Shown here in pieces: positions 11,371 to 23,600 of a stretch of 64,000 bases of DNA. How positions within the stretch are numbered: the stretch's first letter is position 1; the number at the start of each line of letters is the position of its first letter. Made by a program: the position numbers and the translations under genes. Source of the DNA: Heliocidaris tuberculata (lineage: Eukaryota > Echinodermata > Echinoidea > Camarodonta > Echinometridae); assembly GCA_025618425.1 (NCBI GenBank), contig CM046842.1, positions 39,412,798-39,476,797 on the forward strand. Direction: 5' to 3'. The notes beneath the pieces are model-generated. The model saw nothing but the letters and a program-made list of their open reading frames with translations. It had not been told where the DNA came from and made no database searches.

Positions 11371-13268
11371 CTACAGACATGAGCAAAGAATCCAAGTACA
11401 CAAAGTATCAGAAATAACTTTATCTTTTAATGCCTAAATCAACAACTAATCAATACTTTATACACAATCTCATAACTAAAAAAAAAGAAAAAAAAAAACT
11501 TTTCTCCATCAATTCACAATTTAACTCAGTAATTCAGAGTATAGCAAAAAAAATTTTTTTTAAATCCACTGATACTTTGCTGTTTGATGTCTTGATTATT
11601 CATACATGTACTTGTTATGCATATGCAAATATGTAGATAGCATAATTCTATGCAAAGACTAATCAACCCAGTCTTGACATGAATATTCATCAGATTCATA
11701 TATATTCAGATATGCATGAACCTTCCAAATAAAGCAAGCAAGTGCATCAACAAAGTTGACACACCTGTGAAAATGCCATGGTATAAAATTCTGAATTCAC
11801 AATGGTCTCTACACAGACAAATTCATTCAAATTATACTTCTTGGACAGAAGTTACCCTTAATTACCGAAAAGCTTGCTAGAGGCTTGCCTGACATAACAA
11901 AGAGATAATGTATACAATATTGATTCTTTTCATGGAGATGCTGTCAAACATAGTGGGTGAATTAAATAGCTCATGATAAAGGGTTCTCAAGAGAAGCATG
12001 AATTTGAATAAATTAGTGAATTGGTCTAGTATGACACAATTGCATTTTGGAGACGATGCTTTAAAGAAATAATTAAGAGGTAACTTCAACAAACACATAT
12101 GTAAACATTTAAACAATCATAAACAATCCTTTTAGAACTTTGAGTTATGTGCAAGAACATGTGGGAAAATTATTTACAAATACATTTGACTGTATTTGGG
12201 TAAGTCTCAAGTACTAAGTATTTTGTACTTTGAATTCTATACATGTACTCTACAACCAGTAACTTAAGCCTGCGAGAAACGTTTGATTTTGAAAGTCGTC
12301 CAGATTTGCGAGAGTTTCATGGCGTGAAGTAGATTAATCACACATGTCATAACACTAAATTTTTGTAATTTGTGTGAGTTTTGTGCCACGAAAGCAGTCA
12401 TCATTGACAATGCGCTGTTTCAAGTCGCAAATATTTCTGATCGTATATCGAATGTTACCAGGTATAATGGACGTGGGACATCATAAATATCAACATTTAA
12501 TTTCTCATATTATTTGGTATGATCTAAGCTCTATTGAGGCTATGAACATAGTACAGTGTACATGTATAATCATCAGGTTAACTCAACTCTTTGTAGTCAG
12601 TAACATACAGCATAAGATGCCTCAGACTTACCCATTTTAATAGACATAATATTAGACATGGCAAGAAACTGTTTCTAAGAATTAGCCTTTAATGGAATAC
12701 AACTTATATAATAATGGCTCATCGAAGGGTGCTTAGAGTAAAAAAAAGACTGAGGAAATGTCCTCACACTTCCTCATAATGAGTGAATATGAATTCACAG
12801 TGGAAATGAATGTAAAGATGAGCAAATGAAATATATCATGAAATAAATACATGAATGTATAAATAAGTACAATTATACAATTGAAGAAATGGGAGGAGAT
12901 TAATTTAGATATGTTCAAAAGAAAACATGAAAAACAAGAGAAAAGCAGTAGCAACAAGAAAAAAAGTCAGGAAGGAAATAAAAAGTGACAAAGAAATTTT
13001 GAGAAAACCCAAACTGTTTTACAAAATATACATGTATGTAAATCGTTTCCAGAGGTAGTTGTTTGTTAAAATCAGAGAAAAATATTGAAAAATAATAAAA
13101 CAAATTCCCACATTTTGCATAACCAGGCTTCAAAATCTATAATTGTCCAGCACACATTTACACACTCAACAGCAAGCCCATGGACATAGCGCAAACTGTC
13201 ATTACGTTCAATAAACTGTTAGAGCTTGAGTTCTGGGAATAGAACTACATTTCGAGACAAACTGGTTT

Positions 13269-13622
13269 GAAGTGTACCAATCACCTGAAAAAATAATTTG
13301 TGTACAGCTAGAAAGTATAAAATTCAACCTTACAGAATTTTGTCTGGTATTTTATAGGTCAACAGATAATGAGTATGAAGGAAATAAAGGATAACATGAA
13401 AATGCTCGCGTGGAACCGAACTCCGAGTTTGTACAGGTGCGTCGAGTAGTCTACTCACGAGTCGCTTTTACGCTTATTATAAGCTTTTATAGAGAGTGTA
13501 AATGAAATTGCAATATCTCTTTATAGAATTAATATTTGAAGCCCATATTTTGAATATGGTATGATGACATGAAACCTCTAATATACAGAGCAAAATTATT
13601 TTTGGTGATTGGTACCCTTTAA
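13269..13622. mobile_element. 'AAGTGTACCAATCACC' MITE, copy 1
   Basis: Inverted ends AAGTGTACCAATCACCTGAA and (right end) TTGGTGATTGGTACCCTTTA enclose a core with GCGTGGAACCGAACTCCGAG. Copies are at 22832-23204 and 60119-60400. The copies differ by small indels in the GC-rich core. Non-autonomous, no open frame. Confidence 0.8.
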
Positions 13623-14437
13623 AGTGATTCGTAACGATTTATCATGCAATAGGTCGATTGTTGAATCAGCAAATTATTCTGACCCACATAAACGTATTTA
13701 CTATATATTGGAACCCTCCATTTATCGTTTTCTCTTGGTAAGCAATATTACGTACTCACATTTGTAAAGACAATGCCCCCCCCCCCTACAGTATAGTAAA
13801 TACAATCTTTAAAGGGATTCAGTAACTTTGTGGAGGCTTGATTTAATAAATTGTTTAATTTTTATATCTGTCTTGTATAATGATGTTCAGAAGGACAAAT
13901 AAATAGCCAGGCATAGAAAGGTTTTCAAATATATAATGCTATTATTAAGATATCTATGACTGAATACTCCCATTAACAAAAGCGTATGGCCATACGCTTT
14001 AGTCTGACACTGAGTCTATGAGGGAAAATGAGTCTGGCATTTCCGGTCACTTGCATATGTTTACTTTTGTGAAGCACATGATGATTTTTAAGTGCTTTTT
14101 TTTCCTGGGCTTCATTTTTACACCATATTACATACACTGATAGCATGTAAGGCCAGGCAGTTCAGATTTTATCAAGCCTCTACAAAGTTACCAAATCACT
14201 TTAAAACAACAGATAACAGTCAAATTATCAACAAACACAGTAATATGTACATGTACACGAAAAGCAAATGTATACACACTCAACAAGGAAGTATACTCTG
14301 TTTATGCAGGTGTAAAAAATATTTTTTGTTTTACAGGAGTTCCTTATGGATTTTCTATAGTGGAAGCAAGATTTAATCACAATGATTTTTAATGTATTTC
14401 CTTGTTTTCGCCAGAGTTCCTTTTCAACCTACCACAG

Positions 14438-14545
14438 GGCCCCGTCTTATAAAGAGTTGTGATTGATTGAATTGATCGCAAGTCCTCCAATCAATCGCAA
14501 ATTTCCAATCTCAGAGTTGCGATTGATATCAATTGAAAATTATTT
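14438..14545. repeat. Partial repeat with TTGCGATTGAT inverted motifs
   Basis: The block GGGCCCCGTCTTATAAAGAG followed by several direct and inverted TTGCGATTGAT/ATCAATCGCAA motifs resembles a widespread 'cataaagagttgcgattgat' repeat of marine deuterostomes. Its second end is not clear. Confidence 0.5.
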
Positions 14546-16480
14546 GCTCTTTTGAAGTGCTAAAATGCTTACTGCTCCCAATGTATTTATTTTGTCACTG
14601 CGATAATGCCATCTGAGTTGTCTAGATTTTTTTTTTTTTTTTTTTTTTTTACATTCTGTCAAAATAAATTCACAAGCACAATGGGTAAGTGGGATTGATT
14701 TGTGGAAAATAAGATTACGAAGGGTGAAGAAGTGGTCTTCACGAAAGAACATGATTCCAAAGACTATAAAAAGATCACTCTAAGCCAATTTACATAGGTT
14801 TGTGCCTTATTTTCTGTAATGTGTAAGCACTACCATGACATACGGTACATAAATGACAAATCTGAAAACGGTTTCTTTAGGTAGGCAATACAATACAGTA
14901 ATTGAAGTCTGTTAGCTGTCGTTCTAAGAGCATTTTATCGCCAATTGAGTAATAATATTTCCTTTGTTTCCTATTTTTGAGAGTTTTTGCACAGTAAACA
15001 AGTCATGTTGAATATTGTGAAAACATAAACATCTTAAAGCTACTCCTTTACATTTGTTTTTATCTGCGAAAATACAAAATCTGTGGTACCACGTTCATGC
15101 AAACTTGATTATAAATTGATTTAAGCATTCAAAGGAAAGTGTAAAATCTTGAATACTGTACATGAAATGAAGTCAAATTGAATTCATAAGCAGTCCAATA
15201 TCAAAACATATTTCCTTTTTAATACTATGTATACATTTATAATAAGTTGATGAAATAAAAGCAACGATGAAAGGGTGCACATTTGAAATGAGAAAATTCT
15301 AACACCCGATTGTACAGAATGAACACATACATGTAGTACTTCTATTACTAATTACTAAACTTTACAGCATATCTTACACAAATAGCATTATTACTAGACT
15401 GTTACTGATATTTGCTGGCATTGAGCCATATTTTATCAATTCTAAAATACCATTTGAACAGCCCTTAAAGCAAGTACATGCAAAATTATTATTTATTACA
15501 TGTACCTTCCATTCGAGGAAGTCGTGAGATGTATGGATTGCAAGCAGCGTGTAAAACAAACATTTACAAGATGTAGAAGTACAAAATAATCTGTACCGAC
15601 TGGGAATCATGCAATTTGCCACCAAACTTTATTTAAAAATCTATGAAAACTATCAAAATATGATTTCCGGGATATGTTCGGTATCACAGCATGCTCCATG
15701 AACATCATATCTTGGGGAAGGCAATCGTGCCATTCATAGAAATTGAGGAGTCTGCGCTGTATTTTCGCCTGAGCTGGGCAAAGACAGTTGACCTCTCCAT
15801 TTTCTTCTCTCAATAAACACTTATGGTGTCAAAAATTGCTACCTCACCTCAGGGTGTTAACTGAACCCGACAAAAATTCACTATCTCTTGGCAAGGCCTG
15901 AGATGTCTCGGTATACTCTGACCTGACAACAGCCTTGGAGAGACGTGACACCCATTATTCCATTTTGATAGTATGACAAACAGACAAGAACCTTGTCACA
16001 ATGGATAGAAACAGAACAACACACAAGAATTGGTCTAATGTTACACAAATTCAACCAAACTTTCTTTTCCCTTCACTGTCTCCAACCGAATTGCCTGTTC
16101 CTGGAAAGAACCTCTGGAAACCGATCTGAGGTGGTCTGGACTGAAAAACACCTTGTTAAAACAAAGAAAATTTCACTTTCAACACATAACCAACACGCAA
16201 CTTGCTAAATTGTTCCTACAAGCATTTTAGGACAACGTATATACATGGTGAAGGAATACAAGGGGGCTAAGCAATGACGGGGATCTGGCGCACATCAGGA
16301 TTCTGGGGTGCATGGGCGCTCAAATTTTCACTCCGGACACCCAAATATCCACAATTTAAATGGAGTTCCTATACGTACAGTCTTTGAAATTTCAATACCG
16401 ACCCCCTGCGCAATCAATTAGTGTGGAGCCCTCGATTATTTCAAATCTACAGTGTTTCAACCGAACCCCTTGCCGCCAGT

Positions 16481-16728
16481 TCAGGGTCTTGACTGCACCC
16501 CACTGAACTCTCCTCTCCGGGCGTGGACTTCGAGATGCCTCTTGAGGTGTTCGGAGCGGGTGAAAGCCTTCTCGCATTGGGTGCACTGGAATGGTTTGAC
16601 ATCACTGTGGGTTAACATATGCCTGGCAAGACGACCGGGGATGGTCTTCTGGCAGATGTTGCACCAGTTGGGCTTAGAGGGGGATGCCTCACTGGACTGT
16701 GCCGTATCTGCCGTGATTCCTAACTCAC
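16481..16728 (-). CDS. Terminal two-finger exon
   Basis: Phase 1 start (acceptor TTCTCGTCTCAG), stop TGA at 16481-16483. After a Ser-rich stretch come the short finger CNICQKTIPGRLARHMLTH and CTQCEKAFTRSEHLKRHLEVH, matching the last two fingers of modules A, D and F. Translation ends HARRGEFSGVQSRP. The start junction reads CAG|GTGAGT and so looks like a donor as well as an acceptor. A MITE (16783-16986) lies 55 bp upstream of it in the intron. Confidence 0.7.
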
Positions 16729-17621
16729 CTGAGACGAGAAAAAAGCAAAACAAAATTAATCGCTGTTGATCATAATGAGCAATGTAAAACCAGAAACTTC
16801 CATGCGCATTTAATGTTCATGAATTTCACGAATGGTTCACATTCGCGAAGTTTCATGCCGCGAAATCATTGAAACATAATGGACAAAACACTAAATTTTT
16901 GCAAATCGCGAAAGTTTCTTGCTGTGAAAATGGCTGTCATATACAGTTCCCGAAAGTTTCATGTCGCGAACATTTCTGGTTTTACAGTATTGGCATTCAA
17001 CAAAACTCGTTAAAGGTAACAGTTTTGGGAAGCCCTCAAAAACTTTTCGTGAAATTTTTTTGATTTTACTTAATAAACAGCAGGGTACTAACATAACTAA
17101 GATGCTGTGAAGTTTTTTCCTCCTCAAGTGAAATATTTATCGAATGAGAGGTGAAAAGTAATAAAAATCCCTGGCCCCAAAAAGAGGGGATGTAAATTCA
17201 AACAACGGCCGCACACGCACTACTTACATGAGGATTGCTGTGTGTGTAGAATACGCTACACATAATGCGAAGCGCTGGGTTTATTGTGCGGGGAACCTTC
17301 AGGTGGATATGGTCTTAGCATGAGGCAGTGAAAAGCCGTTACCAAGCGTTTCTTATAGATATTTACGCTAAAATTTGTTCGAAATCATGAATGGCATGTT
17401 AAATAATCTCGTACATATGTCTTATGATAAAAGGAGAATAGTTTGTGACTATTTCAGATAAGTTTCTTGCCAGTATGATTTTTGCTACCGAGACTGTCTA
17501 TGAGTTTTAACAGACTAGAGAAAGGATATGCAACATTTCATTCCAAAGAGATTGAGGTTCACTCAAAGGGGGGGACCAATAACCCTTAGAAAATAAAAAT
17601 TTGTGTACAGATAGTACATAA

Positions 17622-17654
<33 letters not shown>

Positions 17655-20600
17655 CTGGGTGAAGGTTTGAGGCTGATTTTGTTAATAAAAGATGTACATA
17701 CTATTCTTCTTTTTTTAAGGTGATAGGTCCCTTTAAAAGCAGTGGATACAAAATTTAATGTAAACATTTGTACTTACACGTTAGGATTACAATCAAACAT
17801 AATTATCAAAAACCAGACAGCAAGTTAGCAAATGAAGACTTAACAGAACATCACACAAAACTAAAACAAATAGCAGTAACAAAAACAAAGTAAAGCTAAA
17901 AGGAAATGAAATGAGTGATGCACAGCAGGTTAGGAAAGAGGAAAGTTATTTAACTGCCATGAAAATTGGACATGGACATACAATTAAAGGAGAATGAAAC
18001 CCTGGGGAAATATCCATTTTAATAAAAAGAAAGGACAGAGAGAAGCAATTAAAAAAAAGTTCCATCAAAATCGTTACGAAATGAAAAAGTTATGAAAGTT
18101 TGAAAAGTCTCAATTTACTTTCTATGGAGATCCTCAAATTGGCAATGTTGCTTCAAAATGGCAGGTTTAGTAGTACAACTCTCAATATGTTTTGTATACA
18201 AAATTTTATATTTTCTCCATTATCTCTAAAGATGCTGCTTGTCTTTTTGTGAACTCAACATACATGTATGTTGTGTCAAATACATTTCCCCATGATATAT
18301 CCTGAGCTAAGGAGACAAGCTGCACCTTGAGAGATAAACCAGGGAAAATATGAAATTTTGTGTACAAAACATATGGAGAGTTGTACTACTAAACCTGTTA
18401 TTTTGAAGCAACATTGCCAATTTGAGGATCGCCATAGAAAGTAAATTGAGACTTTTGAGACTTTTCAAACTTTCATAACTTTCTCATTTTGTAACCGATT
18501 TTGATGGAACTTTTTAAAAATTGCTTCTCTCTATCCTCTCTTTTCATCAAAATTGATTTTCCCCACGGTTTCATTCTCCTCTAATAGCTAAGGGTGAACA
18601 TAACAAATTACAAAAGTACAAATTTTTAGAACCTTCTCCTCTCCCTCCCCAAACTCCTAGCTGGAGTAATGTACAAAATGTAATTTATTTTCTTTCAGCT
18701 GACACGATCACAAAATTTATGGCTCTTCATAAAAGAAAGACATAAAAACAACCTTTCAATGGTTTCCTTTCCTGGATTTGGTGTTTGATCCTATACTGTT
18801 TCTATAGATCTAAAAATGATTTTTTTTTCTTAGGAGGGACCATAAAACTTCCTATACAATTATAATGGTCTTTGATACTGCGTGCAAACAAAACAAGAAG
18901 AGACCAAATTTGGTTAGTGAAGTACCCTGAAAAACTAAACCTACAATTCAAGATTTGGTTAGTTTTGTAACGTCTCAAATATTAGTGCAACAAAGAATTC
19001 ACTATGCTGCCAAACCTTAAAGACGTCACCTTGAAGCACATGCCGGTTAAAGCTACATGAATGCACGATCTACAGACTTTGCTACAGTTACTAAAGCAAG
19101 GGATAGGTGGGTAGGAGTGGACGAAGCCTTGGTAATCTTACTCACGTAGCTGTTTACAATTGTTTGGAGAGCTGCCATCCTTGACGTGTTGTCCAAGGTG
19201 TCTCTTAAGATGCTCCAAGCGATGAAAACCCTTGGAGCAGATGTCACAGCTGTATTTCTTCTCCCCTGTATGTGTTCGCATGTGACGAGCCATGTGGCCA
19301 CTGAAGAACTGTCCGCAGATCTTGCATTCATGCGGCTTCACCCCGGAATGTGCATCTAGGTGCCGCCTCAGGTTGGCCATCGCCGTGAACTCCTTGTCGC
19401 AGAGGTCGCACTTGTAGGGTTTGATGTCGGCGTGGATCTTCACGTGGCGGGTGTACTCCTTGCGACTTTTTAAGACTCTGTTGCAGTGCGGACACGGGAG
19501 ACTCTTATCCACCGTGCCGCTTGGTGTACCAACTCTTACCTGGGGAGTCCTTGACGGGCTTGTGGACATCGCTGTCATGCCCATTACGCACGTCCCGCAC
19601 TTGTATATCTTCATACCATCTTTCAGCACCGAGACAGTCTTGGTTATATTCACGTCAAGTTGGCACAGCTCACACCTCACGCAGACAACCTTGTGGGTGT
19701 CCAGGTGGAAAATGAGGTTGTTGATGCAACATAAGACATCGCCACAGGTTTCGCAGGTCACCTGGGCCTGCAGACACACATGGTCCATCACCTGGTTTTC
19801 ACCTATATGACCTCCAGAGGGTTCCTCTTTGATCGGGGATCCGTTCAAGGGTTCCATGTTGCTTCCGCTTGCGAGGAGTGGAGGTACAGGTAATGGGTCT
19901 AAGGAAAAGATGAGCTCAATCATGTCAATAAAAAATGAGGTATAAATGCATTCATCCTTCAGGTTACGTGCATCCTTCTGCACGTAACCTGAACTATCAA
20001 ACCTTGCTATCACATTTAATAACATGCTGCATTACTAGCTGCTAGAGATATTCTACATATTGTTCCTTTCATTTAGTTCGATTCCTATCCCTCTATACCA
20101 TTTTATCTCTCCTTCTCTAATTCAGCTACACAATCATGATCTTGTGACAACTGCTAAATTCTGAATTATTATCCAAATTCCTAACTTCAACCCTGGACCA
20201 AACACTGTACTTCTATACCTAACTCTAACCCTATATCTTTGACGAAATAAAGCCAAGAGCAAATGTCAGGTCATCCCTGTCTCTCCCGTCTTTGTCTAGA
20301 GCTCAATGTATTTCTTGTGTCCACAATCACATACCTGGCTCTCGGGTTCCTTGAAGGAAGTTGGCAACGCTGGCCCAGTCAAACTCTTCTACATGTTCCT
20401 CCATGACAGCATGGCCATTATTCACCACCTGTCCTTGAACAGCTTCAGGTGCTGCCACTGCCACTGTTGCTACTCCATCTTCTGGTGCTTCGGCTGCTTC
20501 TGGTGGTACGACTGCCTCTTCTGTGTCAACTAAAGGATCTGCGATTACTGGAGCAGCATCTAGAAATGCCAAATGAAAGCAAAATGAGCAACTATGTGAA

Positions 20601-23600
20601 CATATTAGATACTCCAACTACAGGACGAGGGTACCAACTGAATCAGGAATGATTCTGGAAGGAACAACTCTCTTAGCATACAAATCTTCAACAGATGACT
20701 AAATCTTTAATTTGTAACAGAAGAACTCATTCATCAGTAACATGGACTTTGTCATACTTTTTGCATACCCTCATGGAATGACCAATACAGAAAGAAGAGA
20801 AGAGAACTGAGAGAAGGATGGGGAAAGAGTTACATATGAAAAAATCCAGAAATGAAGATCATCTAGATATAACACAAAAAGCAAAGTCATTTATATGGAC
20901 AGAATCTGAATTGTACCTTCTGTATCAGCAATGTCTTGATCAGCATAGGCCACTGGGTTGGCAACACACACACCCTCCTCTTGGTTTCCAGGCTCTTGGT
21001 CCATTACCTCGCTGTGGAGTTCCATATGGAAAGGAATGTAGTTGGCGCAACAGCACGGCTCTCCGCAAATTCCACAGGTGACAATGTCATGCATACAGGG
21101 GTGGGGTTTGACATCTCTCTCTCCAATTTCAGATGCATCTAGTGCTTTCTTGAGGAGATCATCTTGTCCAACGGGATCTGGAGCTTTCTCATCATGCTGC
21201 TCCATGTGGAAAGGGATGTAGTTGGTGCAACAACATGCCTCTCCACACATGCCACAGTTCACCCTATCCTGCAAGCAAGAGTGCTCTTTAACTTGATTTT
21301 GCTCACTTTGGGGTGATTCAGGCTCTTTCTTGGGGATTACTTTGTCAGGATTTGTGAGGATTCCGTCATTAGCGCTATTCGGGATGTAGTCTTTGGCAAG
21401 ATCCGATGCTTTCTCACGATGCAGCTCCATGTGGAGAGGGATATAGTTGGCACAACAGCATGTCTCCCCACAAAGCCCGCAGGTGACAGCATCGTAGGTG
21501 CAGGAGTGCTCTCTGACCTTCTTCTCACCAGCACCATCTTGTCTGGGTGCAACGTCCTTCTTGAGGTTGGTGCCTTCGATGTAATCTTCAGCTCTCTCCC
21601 CGTGCACTTCCATGTGAAAAGGAATGTAGTTAGCGCAACAGCAGGCATCTCCGCAAAGACCACAGACAGCGACATCGTATGTGCAGGGGTGCTCTCTGTA
21701 TGGTTGGTCATTTACAGGTGGACGATAAGGATTGGCTGTTGAAGGTCAAGTACAGAGACAAAGAGGTGAAGCAGCCATTAAAGCTCATGTACAGTATTGG
21801 TAGAAAAAAGGAAATTGGAAAGAGACATGTTAAATATAATCTCATGTTGTTCTCCTTGTATCAAAAGTTGTCTGTAAGAGATCATTTGGTATTCCATCTA
21901 TGATTTCTGGTGAATTTCAGTGTAAATATCTGTAAGGAATGCTTGATCACTGTCATTATGCTAGGACCCTTCCACCCCGACGGCTCCCCGCACAGCAATC
22001 TTGGGGCTTCCCATAGAGACAGCGTGTGTGCACTGTGTGTAGCTACTCATCATTGGTTTTACACGTGTGTTTACAGTGTATAGCACATGCTGCCTTTGTT
22101 GGGATTTTACGTGCCTGTCCCGGCACATAAATTAGTTTTTGCCTCTTATTTGTTTAATATTAAACTTTAGGAGGCGAAATCTTCACAGTGTCTTAGTATT
22201 GCTAGTATCTTCCTATTTATCAACAAAAATTGAAGAAATCTGACGAAAAGTTTTTGAGGGCTTACCAAAACTTTACATGACCTTTAATATGAATAAAACA
22301 TATATTGTCTTTTACCCATATTATGCATGTAAAATGAAATCTATTGCTTACTTTTATAAATTGTATCCTACTTTAATGACTTCAACAACATGGAAAACTA
22401 ATTCATTACAGTAATGCTGAAGAGGTCTAGGGTTACTCTAAGAATGTAGTAAATGAAAAGAAGGTACAGACACATGGAAACTGCTATAGTACTTTTGCCT
22501 ATCAGAGGGTTATTCCTTCAGACACTGTTCATGTCCAGTCGTAAAAAGGAACTGGGATCATTTTCTGCTTGGAAAGAACTACAAACCAAACGTATTCCCT
22601 TAAATATTGTGTCAACATACAGTACTCTAAGGAAAATGTATCCATTCAAGAAATTCTGTCTGCTGGGGAACAGTAGATACAATTTTCACCAGAATCATAC
22701 CCACTTAAAGTAAATACCATGTGTAAACCAAACTAACCCATTGGAAGTTTGATTTTAATATATTACACATTTTCCATAGATCCTAGCCAGAGTTATGTTG
22801 GGCTTGGTATTCAGCGGATTAATTAATAGTCTTAAAGTGTACCAATCACCTGAAAAAATAATTTGTGTACAGTTAGAAAGTATAAAATCAACCTCAAAGA
22901 ACTTTATCTGGCATTCTATAGGTCAACCATTTATGAGTATGAAGGAAACAAAGGACAATTTGAAAATGCTCGCGCGGAACCGAACTCCGAGTTTGATTTG
23001 GCGCGAGCCCTTATCTTGGCGCGCACGTACGGGTGCGTCGAGTAGTCTACTCATGAGTCGCTTTTAGGCCTACAGAGCATGTAATTAAAATTGTAATATC
23101 TGTTTATAGAATTAATATTTGAAGCCCATATTCTGAATATAGTATAACAATATGGATCCTCTAACATATAGGGCAAAATATCTTTTGGTAATTGGTACCC
23201 TTTAAATCATACACATAGATAAAAATCATCTAACCTGGGCTGAGCTCATTGATGCTAGTTCCTGCCTCCTCCCCATGAGATCTCACATGTCGCTTCAAGT
23301 GCTCCTTCCGCAGGTACTTCTTGGGGCAGATATGGCAGTGGAACTCTTCCTGCGTGCCAAGGTGTGTCTTCAAGTGCCTCTTGAGATGCTCACTACGGTT
23401 GAAACCCTTGTGGCACATGTTGCAGATGTAGCTTTTCTCGTCCGAGTGACTGCGCATGTGCCTGGCTAGGTGTCCAGCAATACCCTTGTTACAGATGTTA
23501 CACCAGTTCGGCTTCTCGCCCGTGTGCCTCCAGATGTGGCGCTTGAAGTTACGGCTATGGGCAAAGGCCATCCCACAGAAGGTGCAGTGGTAGCGCTTCT

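Larger units (their letters stand above)
11370..16480. other. Non-coding stretch, repeats only
   Basis: No open frame here has splice signals or recognisable protein content. The stretch holds the MITE at 13269-13622, a partial 'TTATAAAGAGTTG' repeat at 14438-14545, a 27-base T run near 14624, and AT-rich sequence. The part nearest 16481 is presumably the 3' UTR of the minus-strand zinc-finger gene. AATAAA on the minus strand occurs at 15628-15633 and 15492-15497 as candidate polyadenylation signals. Confidence 0.5.
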
